A stretch of DNA of 64,000 bases from JAHEGP01 sp963751595 (lineage in GTDB: Bacteria > Pseudomonadota > Gammaproteobacteria > Pseudomonadales > JAHEGP01): assembly GCA_963751595.1 (NCBI GenBank), contig CAVVVC010000002.1, positions 1 to 64,000 of the forward strand. Reading direction: 5' to 3'. How positions within the stretch are numbered: position 1 is the stretch's first letter; every line of letters starts with the position of its first letter. Shown here piece by piece: positions 27,696 to 37,246 of the stretch. Position numbers and translations under genes: made by a program. The notes under the pieces were generated by a model. That model had not been told where the DNA came from. It saw only the letters and a program-made list of their open reading frames with translations, and did no database searches.

Positions 27696-29060
27696 ATGGA
27701 TATTGTTAGTCACGCGGTCGTGCGACCTGCCAACAGCCTCAACCTGTTATCCCACCGTGAGATCGCGGGGGTTATGGCGTCCAATGAAAAAGTCGCCCGT
27801 CTCTTCCGTGAGTGCTCCCTGGCGGTGCTTAATACCGGCAACGACAGCGACAACGCGGCCCAGATGCTGGCCGACTACGCCGACTTCAGCATTGCGGTGG
27901 TACCGGAGTCCCGGGGTGTCAAACTTGAAGTGCAAAATGCCCCCGCGACAGCTTTCGTCGAGGGGGTTATGATCCGTGGTATCCAAGAGCATTTGTTTGC
28001 AGTACTCCGGGACATCGTTTACACCGACCACAAGCTCAACCGCGGCAGCAAGTTCGATCTAGCCAGTTCCAGCGGTATTACCGATGCCGTGTTTCGTATC
28101 CTGCGCAATGCCGGAGTGGTGCGGCCCAACCTGGCGCCCAACCTGGTGGTCTGCTGGGGTGGTCACTCCATCGACCGCGCAGAATACGATTACTCGAAAC
28201 TGGTGGGCTATCACCTCGGCTTGCGTGGCATGGATATCGCCACCGGCTGCGGCATCGGGGCTATGAAGGGCCCGATGAAAGGAGCTATGGTAGGTCACGC
28301 CAAGCAGCAATTGCGCGAGGGGCGCTACGTCGGCATTACAGAGCCGGGGATAATTGCCTCGGAATCACCCAATCCCACGGTTAACGAGTTGGTGATCCTG
28401 CCGGATATCGAAAAGCGGCTGGAGGCCTTTGTTCGTCTGGCGCACTGCATCGTGGTGTTCCCGGGCGGTGCCGGTACCGCCGAGGAAGTGCTGTTTCTGC
28501 TGGGGCTGCTCATGCAGCGGGAAAATCGTGATATCCCGCTGCCCCTGCTGTTTGCGGCGCCCGAGGGGCGGGGCGATTACTTCGCCAGTCTCGACCGGTT
28601 CATCCGGGCTACCCTGGGCGAGGAGGCAACCCGCTACTACACGCTGGTCGTCGGCCAGCCGGATGTGGTTGCCCAGCAGGCGCGACGTGGGATCGAAGCG
28701 GTGTTACACCACCGGCGCGAGATTGCCGAATCCTACGCCTATAACTGGACGCTGGAGGTGCCCCTGGCCTTCCAGCAGCCCTTTTCACCCACGCACGAGG
28801 AAATGGCAGCCTTGAATCTCGATCCGGCGCTGCCCGCCGATGCGTTGGCCGCTCAGTTGCGATGCGCTTTTTCCGGTATCGTCGCGGGTAACGTCAAGGC
28901 ATTCGGCATCGAAGAAGTTCGGCGCCAAGGCCCCTATCGCTTGCAGGGAGACCCCCGGCTGATGCTGGAACTTGATGCCCTGCTGCAGGCGTTTGTCAGT
29001 CAGGGGCGTATGACCTTGCAGGGCACAGCTTACCAACCGTGCTACCAGATTGTGGCATGA
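27696..29060 (+). CDS. ppnN: Pyrimidine/purine nucleotide 5'-monophosphate nucleosidase
   Basis: A 454-residue cytoplasmic enzyme that hydrolyses nucleoside 5'-monophosphates to base and ribose 5-phosphate; the E. coli enzyme is regulated by (p)ppGpp. The N-terminal domain (SHAVVRPANSLNLLSHREI) and C-terminal domain (QPFSPTHEEMAALNL) flank a LOG/Rossmann core with GCGIGAMKGPMKGA and the signature VVFPGGAGTAEEVLFLLG (~residues 249-266). The length equals that of E. coli YgdH. The ATG at 27696 fits the conserved start. It follows the zinc-ribbon gene and precedes the DUF2058 gene on the same strand. Confidence 0.93.
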   Translation: MDIVSHAVVRPANSLNLLSHREIAGVMASNEKVARLFRECSLAVLNTGNDSDNAAQMLADYADFSIAVVPESRGVKLEVQNAPATAFVEGVMIRGIQEHLFAVLRDIVYTDHKLNRGSKFDLASSSGITDAVFRILRNAGVVRPNLAPNLVVCWGGHSIDRAEYDYSKLVGYHLGLRGMDIATGCGIGAMKGPMKGAMVGHAKQQLREGRYVGITEPGIIASESPNPTVNELVILPDIEKRLEAFVRLAHCIVVFPGGAGTAEEVLFLLGLLMQRENRDIPLPLLFAAPEGRGDYFASLDRFIRATLGEEATRYYTLVVGQPDVVAQQARRGIEAVLHHRREIAESYAYNWTLEVPLAFQQPFSPTHEEMAALNLDPALPADALAAQLRCAFSGIVAGNVKAFGIEEVRRQGPYRLQGDPRLMLELDALLQAFVSQGRMTLQGTAYQPCYQIVA

Positions 29061-29111
29061 GCAGAGTGTCACCCGTTTACCAAGCGGCAGCAAAAAATGG
29101 ATGGGAGAGCC

Positions 29112-29651
29112 ATGACGAGTAAATCACTTCAGGACCAGTTGCTGAAACAGGGCCTGGTCGACCAAAAGGCGCTAAAAAAGCACCAGCGAGATAAACGCAA
29201 GCAGGCGAAACAGCAGGGCAAGGGGCAGCAGCCCGTCGACGACATCAAGCTGGCCGCCCAACAGGCGAGGGCCGAGCAAGCCGAGCGTGATCGGCAGCGC
29301 AATCGGGAGTTGCATGAAAAGGCGCAGCAAAAGGCCATCGCCGCCCAGATTCAGCAATTGATAGCCAGTCATCGCATTCCCCGCAGCGGTGATATTGCCT
29401 ATCAATTTGTCGATGGTGGCAAGATCAAGAAGATCCAGGTTAGCGAGTTGCTGCAGCGGCAACTGGCCCGGGGGCAAGTTGCCATCGTTCAGGGGAGCGA
29501 TGGTTACCAGTTGATACCGGCGCGGATAGCGGAAAAGATTGCTGAGCGCGACGCCAAGGTAATCGTGGCCCTGCATCAGGCTGAAGCGGATGTGCCGGAC
29601 GAGGACGATCCCTATGCGGATTATCCGATACCGGATGACCTGATGTGGTAG
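29112..29651 (+). CDS. DUF2058 family nucleoid-associated-like protein (YaiL)
   Basis: A 179-residue highly charged protein. It has the typical start SLQDQLLKQGLVD, then a long Lys/Gln/Arg-rich helix (residues ~20-90) that likely forms a coiled coil. A small C-terminal domain follows (YQFVDGGKIKKIQVSELLQRQLARG, IVQGSDGYQLIPARIAEKI), ending acidic (DVPDEDDPYADYPIPDD). E. coli YaiL belongs to the same family, which is of unclear function; links to nucleic-acid or ribosome binding are only suggested by the charge. The ATG at 29112 is preferred over 29097 because GGGAGAGCC lies ahead of it. Confidence 0.88.
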   Translation: MTSKSLQDQLLKQGLVDQKALKKHQRDKRKQAKQQGKGQQPVDDIKLAAQQARAEQAERDRQRNRELHEKAQQKAIAAQIQQLIASHRIPRSGDIAYQFVDGGKIKKIQVSELLQRQLARGQVAIVQGSDGYQLIPARIAEKIAERDAKVIVALHQAEADVPDEDDPYADYPIPDDLMW

Positions 29652-29932
29652 CAGGACGCGAACCCACCGCGCCGCGCGAAAGCAAGCTCCGCGGTGATCG
29701 GCTAGGATTCCATTGGTCACTTTGCATCAACAAAGTTGTCGGAATTGTTTACAAAAATTTGGGTCAGAACTATATTGAAGTGGCTAAGTCATTGATCAAA
29801 TTAGAAAAACGTAGCGCGGCACAGAACCTGCATGTTGTTTTCTGTTAGAGCATACTCTACCATGGCGCGTCCGGAAGACGGCTTATCATGGGCTCGGTTT
29901 GCCAGGCCGCTTCCTTTATCGACTGCGAGAGA

Positions 29933-31657
29933 ATGTATTACGTGCTGACTCAGGTTCCCGGTAAGTCCAAATCCCAGTCAACTGTACTTGGCAGGCTAGC
30001 GACCCTTGCGATGTTTGCCCTGTTTCTTGCGGGTTGTGACCACTCGCTGCAAATCCAGGGACAGGGCGATATTGTCTCGGCAACGGGTAGTCGCAGTTGT
30101 TCACTGGAGCAACAACCCTGCTCGTTTACCATCGTCGGTGATTACGTTGAAACCTACACCGCAAAACCTCGGTCAGGATGGCGTTTCGCAAGTTGGGAGG
30201 GTTGTGGCAGCAATAACAACCAATGTGTGTTGAATGTTCCCGCCGAGACCGTGCAGCAGTTCTGGGGCAAGCCGGTCGCACCCCTGGTGGCGATCTTTGA
30301 GCGTGAAGGACAGGTTTCGGTTAGCGCCGGGCCGGACCAGACGGTTGTCGAGAGAAACGAGGTCATCCTGCAGAGCACTGTCAGTGGAGGCCAGGGCAGC
30401 AGTCTGAGCTATCGCTGGCGCCAGACGGCGGGTGATCGAGTGGACCTGGGTGACGACAGAAAAGCCAGCCTCCGTTTTGAGGCTCCTGGTGTCAGGAGCA
30501 CTGAAGAATTGCGTTTCGAGGTGGTGGTGACTGGTGGTGGTGCACCGGCCATCGATTCTGTAGCGGTGGAAGTCAGGCCAAACGGAAAGGGTGCCGGCGA
30601 TCTGGTGTACAGCAGGGAAATTGCGCCGGTCGCCAACGGGCGGGTTTGGGAAGTTGCGTACCGTTCAACCACCCTCCGGGGGGACAGTGTTATCGTTACC
30701 GGTTGGGTTGCACGTCCCAACAGTGTGGCCCCGGATGGCGGTTATCCGGTACTGGCCTTTGCCCACGGCACCACGGGTTTGGTGGGTCGCTGTGCGCCGA
30801 CCCAAAGCTCGACACCCAGCCAGACCATTCCATTGCTCTCGGAGTTTCTGGCGCGGGGCTTTGTAGTGGCCGCCACTGATTACCAGGGGCTTTCCCCCAT
30901 TTCCGAAGGTTACCATCACTACCTGGTGGGCCCCGACGAGGCGCGCAGCGTGCTCGATTCCGTTCGCGCCGCCAGGCAGTTTACCGACGCCAGCGCCAAC
31001 ACCGTTCTGTTCGGGCACTCCCAGGGTGGCCACGCTGTCATCTTCGCTAACGAACTGGCATCAAAGCTGGCGCCGGAACTGAATATCCTCGGCACCATTG
31101 GCAGCGGCTCCGGAGTTGCTGCCGATTTCGACCAGATGCTGGAATACATCAAACAATCACCGTACAAGGGTTATCTGGTCATGGTGGGCCTCGCCCAGAA
31201 CGCAGCCTATGGCGACGGCCAGGTGCCACTCTCCACCTGGTTTACCCCGGAAGGGATTGAAGCCGCCCGGGTGATGGATTCGATTTGTATCGATGAGCTG
31301 GTGGCGACCTTTGCCCCATTGGATGCTGATGATCTGTTCGTGCCCGGCACCCCCCAACCCCTCGCAGGGCGCTATGACCCGATCAAGGATGCATTACCGG
31401 GCTTGCGGGCTGGCTCGTCGCCGCTGCTGCTTATCCACGGTCGCAACGATCCACAGATACGGCCGGACTTTCTGGTCCCCTGGATAGAACAGACCTGTGC
31501 CCGGGGCCAGCAGATCGAAGTGGAATGGTTTAACACCGGTCACCGGGTCCCCTACGAGGCCCCTGGCGCAGTAAAACCTGTTATTGCTAATTGGATTGAA
31601 GACCGTTTCGCCGGTCGCCCGGTATCATCGGATTGTGGTGCTGTGCCCCGCCCCTGA
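29933..31657 (+). CDS. Secretory lipase (LIP family) lipoprotein with Ig/PKD-like region
   Basis: A ~574-residue predicted lipoprotein (lipobox LFLAGC at residues ~30-35). Residues ~40-120 form a bacterial Ig-like stretch (GDYVETYTAKPRSGWRFASWEGC), followed by a PKD-type domain (VSAGPDQTVVERNEVILQSTVSGG). The C-terminal alpha/beta hydrolase has VLAFAHGTTG, the nucleophile elbow LFGHSQGGHA, an acid in LLIHGRNDPQI and the His in NTGHRVPY. It resembles the LIP/secretory triacylglycerol lipase group (PF03583). It would hydrolyse esters or lipids at the cell surface. The start is uncertain; the ATG at 29888 gives 15 more residues. The 280 bp upstream is A/T-rich and probably holds its promoter. 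Confidence 0.8.
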   Translation: MYYVLTQVPGKSKSQSTVLGRLATLAMFALFLAGCDHSLQIQGQGDIVSATGSRSCSLEQQPCSFTIVGDYVETYTAKPRSGWRFASWEGCGSNNNQCVLNVPAETVQQFWGKPVAPLVAIFEREGQVSVSAGPDQTVVERNEVILQSTVSGGQGSSLSYRWRQTAGDRVDLGDDRKASLRFEAPGVRSTEELRFEVVVTGGGAPAIDSVAVEVRPNGKGAGDLVYSREIAPVANGRVWEVAYRSTTLRGDSVIVTGWVARPNSVAPDGGYPVLAFAHGTTGLVGRCAPTQSSTPSQTIPLLSEFLARGFVVAATDYQGLSPISEGYHHYLVGPDEARSVLDSVRAARQFTDASANTVLFGHSQGGHAVIFANELASKLAPELNILGTIGSGSGVAADFDQMLEYIKQSPYKGYLVMVGLAQNAAYGDGQVPLSTWFTPEGIEAARVMDSICIDELVATFAPLDADDLFVPGTPQPLAGRYDPIKDALPGLRAGSSPLLLIHGRNDPQIRPDFLVPWIEQTCARGQQIEVEWFNTGHRVPYEAPGAVKPVIANWIEDRFAGRPVSSDCGAVPRP

Positions 31658-31666
31658 ACCGCGGGG

Positions 31667-33055
31667 TCAGTTCAGGTGTTCCGCCGAGGACATGATCTCC
31701 CGGGCTATGTCTTCAACTATGATGTCCCTGTCGGGGTCTGATAAGTCGTAGCTTTTATTGAGGCTGGACCAGGCACCGTTGTTTCTGCAGCGCTTTAACC
31801 ATTTGGACCAGTCGGCTGGTAGCTCGCGGCTTTGATTCTCATAGTGCAGCGGTTGCTGGGCGGCGTGACCACGGTCCAGCAGAGCCAGCAGTAGCTCGTG
31901 TTGGCGAAACCACAGGACCTTCATGGTGTCGTCGTCTACGCACACCTGGTGATGGCCGCGCATACTCACAGCGATATCTTTGCCAAAGCGCTTGCTGCCG
32001 CTCCAGATAACCCCGGCCGCCGCTCCCAGTATGGTGCCCATGCCCAGGCTCAGGCCACCGGTAACCACGTCGATGCCCGCGCCCGCCGCGGCTCCCTTCA
32101 TTGCTGCGCTCCCCGCCTTGACGCCAAACTTCGCCATGGTGCGAGAGTCGAACAAATCACTTTCCCAGCGATCGCTTTGGACCGGAAGCTGTTCAGCAAC
32201 CAGATCACTATTGTTGAATCCGAACAGGCGCAACAGGGTTTTTGTGCACCTCGCCTCCGCCTTTCGCACGGTCGCCTGCATGGCGGCCGTTTCGCTGCGA
32301 AGTTCAGTGGTGTCTTCCTGCTGGGCAACCACTACCCGATAGGCGGCGACGTCGACCATCAACTCCGCGCTGCATTTGGCTGCCGCCTGCCAGGTGAGCA
32401 GCAATTGCTGGTGGCGCTCATCGATCAGGCGTTGCACCTGATCGTAGCGCTCCCCCAGCAGGCTCTGAATTTTCTGGTAAAGCCGCTTTTCGCCCTCGAA
32501 GCTGAATACCACGGTATCGAATTCGACGGTGGCGTGGAGGCCGACCCTGGATAGCTGTTCGCGCCAGATTTCGGGCCTGGCACCGGGCGCGGCCACAAAA
32601 TTGAGTACCGGTATAACCGGACGCGCAGCGTAACTGAGAATGGTCAACTCGTCGCGGTACTTGCCGAGGATGGGTTCCCGGCAATCAATCACATAAAACA
32701 GCAGGTCGCTCTGGAGAAACTGGCGGATCACCTTCGCCTCCTGCTGAAATTCTGGATATTGCTCGATATTCGCCAGCAGAGCCTGCAGTTTTTCGATCCC
32801 GTCGCTATGACTTCCCGGAACCATGGTTTCGAGGAGCTCCAGCAGGCCGATGGAGTCTTCGAGGCCTGGCGTATCGTAGAGGGTGACGATAGCTTCATCA
32901 CCCACTACCAGGGACGCGCCTTCCACATGCCGGGTAGTACCGGGATGATTGGAAACCTGGCCAAATGACGTGTCTCGCAGCAGGGTGCGCATGAGCGACG
33001 TTTTGCCGGTGTTGGCATGGCCGACCACGGCAATACGTATCACGCTATCGGCCAT
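31667..33055 (-). CDS. GTPase with DUF3482 domain
   Basis: A 462-residue protein. The N-terminal Ras-like G domain has the P-loop VVGHANTGKTSL (residues ~10-21), the switch with PGTTRHVEG, the G3 motif LYDTPGLEDS and, weakly, a G4 position. The C-terminal DUF3482 region contains a glycine-rich hydrophobic hairpin (GAAAGAGIDVVTGGLSLGMG...GAAAGVIW) able to enter the membrane. It overlaps the start of the DUF2868 protein by 11 bp, and the two occur as a pair in many gammaproteobacteria. The pair resembles membrane-remodelling GTPase systems, but no function is known to me. Confidence 0.88.
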   Translation of the reverse strand: MADSVIRIAVVGHANTGKTSLMRTLLRDTSFGQVSNHPGTTRHVEGASLVVGDEAIVTLYDTPGLEDSIGLLELLETMVPGSHSDGIEKLQALLANIEQYPEFQQEAKVIRQFLQSDLLFYVIDCREPILGKYRDELTILSYAARPVIPVLNFVAAPGARPEIWREQLSRVGLHATVEFDTVVFSFEGEKRLYQKIQSLLGERYDQVQRLIDERHQQLLLTWQAAAKCSAELMVDVAAYRVVVAQQEDTTELRSETAAMQATVRKAEARCTKTLLRLFGFNNSDLVAEQLPVQSDRWESDLFDSRTMAKFGVKAGSAAMKGAAAGAGIDVVTGGLSLGMGTILGAAAGVIWSGSKRFGKDIAVSMRGHHQVCVDDDTMKVLWFRQHELLLALLDRGHAAQQPLHYENQSRELPADWSKWLKRCRNNGAWSSLNKSYDLSDPDRDIIVEDIAREIMSSAEHLN

Positions 33056-34514
33056 GTTTTAACCCCGCCGTGTTGTTGGTGTCCACCTGCAACTGAGTGA
33101 TTCTGTCAGCCTCTATGTTGCTGCGCGCTGCCAGTGCATACCAGTCGACCAGGCGAGCATCACGCTCGCTGGCAGGCGACTGGTTGGTTATTGCGTTCTC
33201 GAGCAGTGCGAGCCAGCAGTCACGCGGATGCTCTGCCAGTAATTCACCGATAAAGCGTGCCATGCCGCGATCCGGTGATCGATGCATGGGCACAACCAAA
33301 ACCAGAGGAATCCTGGAAACCTTTGCTACCTGTTGCCGCGCCTGCTGCTGCCCGGCGCGATCTGAGACGCAGCCCAGGTCTTTGCCCTGGCCCAATGCGA
33401 TGGGTGGCCACTCCTGTTCTGGCCCCAGCTCTATGCCCAGCCAGCAGGCGTTGTCCGGAATGGGTTGGTGATGGCTGGAGCCCGCACCGGCCGGCGCCAG
33501 TTGGGGCTTTTCATCGTCGGCGTCGACCACGCCAATGGTGGTGGCCGGCGGGACCAGACGTTGGCGCAGCCTGACGTAATAGGGGCGGCTGGTATCCAGG
33601 GTGAAGTTTTTCAGGGCGCGGCTGCGGAGCATCCGGCTCAGCAGCAGCAGAAACAAGCGCGGCAGGATGCCGTACAACAGGAGGCTGGCGATTAACAGGC
33701 TGGCCCAGGCCTGGCGCGCCTCCGCCAGCATTGCCGGGTCGGCACCAAGGCGACTCTGGTTGATTTGTTCCGGGCTGGGCGTCGGCAGCCCGAGCTTTGC
33801 CGGCAGCCACGCCAGGGCCTCGGTCAGGGGAATGAACGTGGTGGGCCCCAGTAATGTGGTTTCCCAGACGAAGTCGTATTGCCGGGCTGCGAGCAACAAC
33901 ATGATCATCAGCAGGCCTCCTAGCAAGTAGCAAGTCCACAAACCGTGGCTCAAGCTGCTGAGGGTCCAGCGGCCGGGCGATCCCTGCAACAGGGTTCCAA
34001 GCCATGCCCGGGTCAGCTGGATTTGTGATGAGCCCGGCGGCGACGTCTTGCCGATCCAGCGTTGCAGCAGAAAAGAGCCGCTCTGTCCCAATACGCTTGC
34101 GCTGGCGGTGCCGCTGGCCCAGAAACTGAAAACCCAGAATACCAGGCTGACAAAATTGAAGCCCAACAGCACCAGTAACAGCCAGTAAAAGTTGACGATG
34201 GATTGCCCCTGGTCAAAAGCCTGGGCAGCGGCAAATCCGCCGAGCAGGAAGGATAGGGCCAGTGCACCTGAACCCAGTATGCGCGCATAGCGCTGTATTC
34301 GCTGCAGACCTGCACCAATCCCGGCATCGGGGGCGAGTTGGCGCGCGCGCTCGATAATCCGCTGTTCGACATTGCCGCCGCTGCCGGCCATAGCGCGCTC
34401 GACGTGGTCGCTACCCGGCAGGGGCTCCCCGTCTTGCTCAAGGTAACGCACGGCTTCCGCCGTCAACCTTGAAGGAAAAGTAATATCGTCTGTCGTGATG
34501 CTCGTTGCCGCCAC
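33045..34514 (-). CDS. DUF2868 membrane protein, partner of the DUF3482 GTPase
   Basis: A 489-residue inner-membrane protein. A cytoplasmic N-terminus (FPSRLTAEAVRYLEQDG) precedes several membrane segments (ALALSFLLGGFAAAQAF, FYWLLLVLLGFNFVSLVFWVF, LWTCYLLGGLLMIMLLLAA, LIASLLLYGILPRLFLLLL). The C-terminal cytoplasmic part from ~residue 320 alternates strands and helices (WLGIELGPEQEWPP, RIPLVLVVPMHRSPDRGM). It matches the DUF2868 pattern. It is translated first, with the GTPase gene start inside its last codons, so the two products very likely act together. No catalytic residues are evident. Confidence 0.85.
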   Translation of the reverse strand: MAATSITTDDITFPSRLTAEAVRYLEQDGEPLPGSDHVERAMAGSGGNVEQRIIERARQLAPDAGIGAGLQRIQRYARILGSGALALSFLLGGFAAAQAFDQGQSIVNFYWLLLVLLGFNFVSLVFWVFSFWASGTASASVLGQSGSFLLQRWIGKTSPPGSSQIQLTRAWLGTLLQGSPGRWTLSSLSHGLWTCYLLGGLLMIMLLLAARQYDFVWETTLLGPTTFIPLTEALAWLPAKLGLPTPSPEQINQSRLGADPAMLAEARQAWASLLIASLLLYGILPRLFLLLLSRMLRSRALKNFTLDTSRPYYVRLRQRLVPPATTIGVVDADDEKPQLAPAGAGSSHHQPIPDNACWLGIELGPEQEWPPIALGQGKDLGCVSDRAGQQQARQQVAKVSRIPLVLVVPMHRSPDRGMARFIGELLAEHPRDCWLALLENAITNQSPASERDARLVDWYALAARSNIEADRITQLQVDTNNTAGLKHGR

Positions 34515-34824
34515 TGCTGGAACCTGGATTCGTCAAGACTTCAATTATAGTCGGGTAGGGGTAGGTCGAGCTGGACCAGTAGTTAATTTGTAGTGCTTTG
34601 CAAAGTGCAGCCTAGCTGCTGTGCTCGCCCGAAAAATGTGGCGCCGGACCGCCTTCAACCCCCTGGTTACGTGTGCTGGTCAATCACCGCGGCTATAACA
34701 TATCATGAGTCAACTTCCACGTATAACGGTTACCGGGCATCGGCGGCGAGGGGGATCGCGGCGAGCCAGGCGTCGGTCCGGCCGCTGGCCATCATCATCC
34801 TGCAACCGTTCCTAAAGGCAGAAC
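34515..34824. other. Intergenic region between divergent genes
   Basis: About 310 bp between the DUF2868 gene and the BASS transporter, which point away from each other, so promoters for both must lie here. I find no clear boxes, hairpins or repeats, and no convincing small gene. Confidence 0.4.
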
Positions 34825-35748
34825 TTGATACAGCGATTCAATGCTTTGTTTCCTCTCTGGGCGCTGCTGCTGGCGCTGGCGGCGTACGCCCATCCCGAAC
34901 TATTCGCCGGACACTCCGGTGCCATTGTGCCCATGCTATCCCTGGTCATGTTTTTTATGGGCCTGACCCTGACCGCCGGAGACTTCAAGCGCGTGGTGCT
35001 CTCGCCCCGCCCGGTGGCCCTGGGAGTTGTCCTGCAATTCCTGCTGATGCCCATGCTGGCCTGGATCCTGACCCGTCTCCTGCCCCTGCCGGAACAGGTG
35101 GCGGTGGGGCTTATTCTGGTGGGGTGCTGCTCGGGGGGTACCGCCTCCAACGTAATATGCTACCTGGCAAGGGGCAATGTTGCCCTGTCGATTAGCATGA
35201 CCATGGTTTCGACTTTAATAGGTGTTATCGCGACCCCGCTGCTGGTCTGGATGTACGTCGAGCGCAGTGTCGAAGTCGATCGCCTGGCGATGCTATGGAG
35301 CATCGTCAAAATGGTGTTGTTGCCGGTGGCAGTGGGTGTGGCGCTGAACGTGTTATTCGCGCGCCAGATCAAGGCGCATGAACAACTGCTTGCGGCCCTG
35401 TCGATCATTACCATTGCGCTGATCATCGCCATCATCGTCGCGATCAACAGCTCCGGCCTGGCAGCCATCGGCCTGGTGACCTTGCTGGCGGTGGTGCTCC
35501 ACAATGGCCTGGGTCTGCTGTGTGCCTATGTCGCCAGTCGACGGCTTGGCTGCAAGCTGCGCGACAGCCGCGCCATTGCCATCGAGGTGGGGATGCAGAA
35601 CTCCGGCCTTGCTGTGGCCCTGGCGCTCAAATATTTCACCCCCGTCGCGGCCTTGCCGGGTGCGCTTTTCAGCATCTGGCATAACCTGGCGGGGTCGGTG
35701 TTGGCGGGCTACTGGCGGAACCGGGAGGCGTCTACGCCAAGTCCTTAA
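34825..35748 (+). CDS. BASS-family sodium:organic anion symporter
   Basis: A 307-residue inner-membrane protein with about ten hydrophobic helices of the bile-acid/sodium symporter fold. Family marks are MFFMGLTLTAGDF (helix 2-3 region), GCCSGGTASNVICYLARGN (the first crossover motif), and GMQNSGLAVALALKYF (the second crossover). It probably takes up an organic acid or small anion with Na+; pantothenate, pyruvate and 2-keto acids are known substrates of relatives, so none is assigned. The start appears to be the TTG at 34825 after AAAGGCAG. Its stop overlaps the end of the convergent RNA helicase gene by 4 bp. Confidence 0.88.
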   Translation: MIQRFNALFPLWALLLALAAYAHPELFAGHSGAIVPMLSLVMFFMGLTLTAGDFKRVVLSPRPVALGVVLQFLLMPMLAWILTRLLPLPEQVAVGLILVGCCSGGTASNVICYLARGNVALSISMTMVSTLIGVIATPLLVWMYVERSVEVDRLAMLWSIVKMVLLPVAVGVALNVLFARQIKAHEQLLAALSIITIALIIAIIVAINSSGLAAIGLVTLLAVVLHNGLGLLCAYVASRRLGCKLRDSRAIAIEVGMQNSGLAVALALKYFTPVAALPGALFSIWHNLAGSVLAGYWRNREASTPSP

Positions 35749-37118
35749 TCGGTTTTTTTCCTCAGCGTCGCCCAGCCACCGCTGTCGCCGCGGGGGCTCG
35801 ATGTTTGCGTTGTTCCCGCCGGTTTGCGGCGTTTACCCTTGTTTTTGGTATCGCGAAGGCGCTGCTTGCTGCGCTGCCGGGTGCCGGTTTCCTTGCCAGT
35901 CCGGTCTCCTTTCCCCTTGCGCTTTTTGCTGGCTGCGGCCTTGCCGGAGTTCTTCAGCTTTTTGGGGCCGCTATACTTCGCCTCCAGTCCTTCTATCCGG
36001 CGCCGCTCGAAAGCGATTCTGAGGTAGCGCTCGATACTGGCCATCAGATTCCATTCAGAAGCGGCAATCAGGCTGATTGCCATACCCTGCTCACCGGCGC
36101 GGCCGGTGCGACCAATGCGATGCACATAGTCGTCCCCACTGCGCGCCATATCGAAGTTGATAACCAGGTCCACGCCCTGGATATCCAGTCCCCGGGCCGC
36201 GAGGTCGGTAGTGATCAGCACCCGGGTACCACCCTGGCGGAATTGGCCCATGATTCGATTGCGCCCGGATTGGGGTATTTCGCCATGCAGCACCGCGCTG
36301 CGTAACTGGGACGCATCCAGGCTGTTGCCCAGTTGATCAGCCTGCAGGCGGGTATTGCAGAACACCAGTGCCTTGCGTCGTTCCTCATGCTGCAGCAACC
36401 AGAGCAGCAGTCGCTGCTTGTGCTGATGGTCATCGGCGAGCACGATCTGCTGGCGGATATCGGCATGTTGGCCGCGCAGCGGGTCGGTTTCGATCAGTTC
36501 AGGTTGATGCAACAGTTGCTCACTGATACCCCGCAATCCGCGGCGCTCCAGGGTGGCAGACAACAGCAGGGTCTGGCGCTGGCGGGGGCAGTGCCCCGCT
36601 ATCGCCAGCACATCGTCGCCAAAACCCATATCCAGCATGCGATCCGCCTCGTCGACCACCAGCACAATGAGCTGCTCAAGGTCCGGTGATCCCTGTGACA
36701 GGTGCTCAAGTAGCCGCCCCGGCGTCGCAACCACGATCTCGGGGTTTTTGCGCAGTAGCGCAGCCTGGTGCTTGAAATCATCGCCCCCGGTAAGGCCGAT
36801 GACCCGCAGCGCTGTATCCTTGATCAGTTGCCGACACTGGCCAACCATTTGCTGGGCCAGTTCCCGGGTGGGCACCAGGATCAGGGCCAGGGTACCGCCC
36901 TCACGGAGGATGTGGGGCTCCAACTGCAGGATGCGGTGCACGGTCGGAACCAGAAAAGCGAGGGTTTTACCGCTGCCGGTGCGCGCACTTACCAGCAGGT
37001 CATCGCCACTGAGGGCGCGGGGCAGCAGGCTGTCCTGTACCGGTGTCAGTTGCGCGAAATCAAGACCTTGCAGGCTCGCCTGCAAGCGGGGGTGCAGATT
37101 GAATCGAGTAAATGGCAT
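35745..37118 (-). CDS. DEAD-box ATP-dependent RNA helicase
   Basis: A 457-residue helicase that unwinds RNA in ribosome assembly or decay. The motifs run in order: Q-motif region (LTPVQDSLLPRAL), I ARTGSGKT, Ia PTRELA, Ib TPGR, II VDEADRMLDMGF, III SAT, IV LVFCNTR, V TTDLAARGLDI and VI HRIGRTGR. The C-terminus is rich in Lys, Arg and Ser (SGKAAASKKRKGKGDRTGK), suited to RNA binding. It resembles the SrmB/RhlE side of the family, but which one is not decided. The ATG at 37118 (MPFTRFNLHP) is the natural start; the frame is open further upstream but without family sequence. Confidence 0.93.
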   Translation of the reverse strand: MPFTRFNLHPRLQASLQGLDFAQLTPVQDSLLPRALSGDDLLVSARTGSGKTLAFLVPTVHRILQLEPHILREGGTLALILVPTRELAQQMVGQCRQLIKDTALRVIGLTGGDDFKHQAALLRKNPEIVVATPGRLLEHLSQGSPDLEQLIVLVVDEADRMLDMGFGDDVLAIAGHCPRQRQTLLLSATLERRGLRGISEQLLHQPELIETDPLRGQHADIRQQIVLADDHQHKQRLLLWLLQHEERRKALVFCNTRLQADQLGNSLDASQLRSAVLHGEIPQSGRNRIMGQFRQGGTRVLITTDLAARGLDIQGVDLVINFDMARSGDDYVHRIGRTGRAGEQGMAISLIAASEWNLMASIERYLRIAFERRRIEGLEAKYSGPKKLKNSGKAAASKKRKGKGDRTGKETGTRQRSKQRLRDTKNKGKRRKPAGTTQTSSPRGDSGGWATLRKKTD

Positions 37119-37246
37119 GGACGGGTACGCGCTTGGGTCGGTGATGCACTGTAGCACTGGCCAGTGGAGAGCTCCAGCACCGGGGCTCCAGGGGACCTGG
37201 CCGCCATATCTCACCGATATTTGGAATTCTCGGCGAGAGATGGCGC

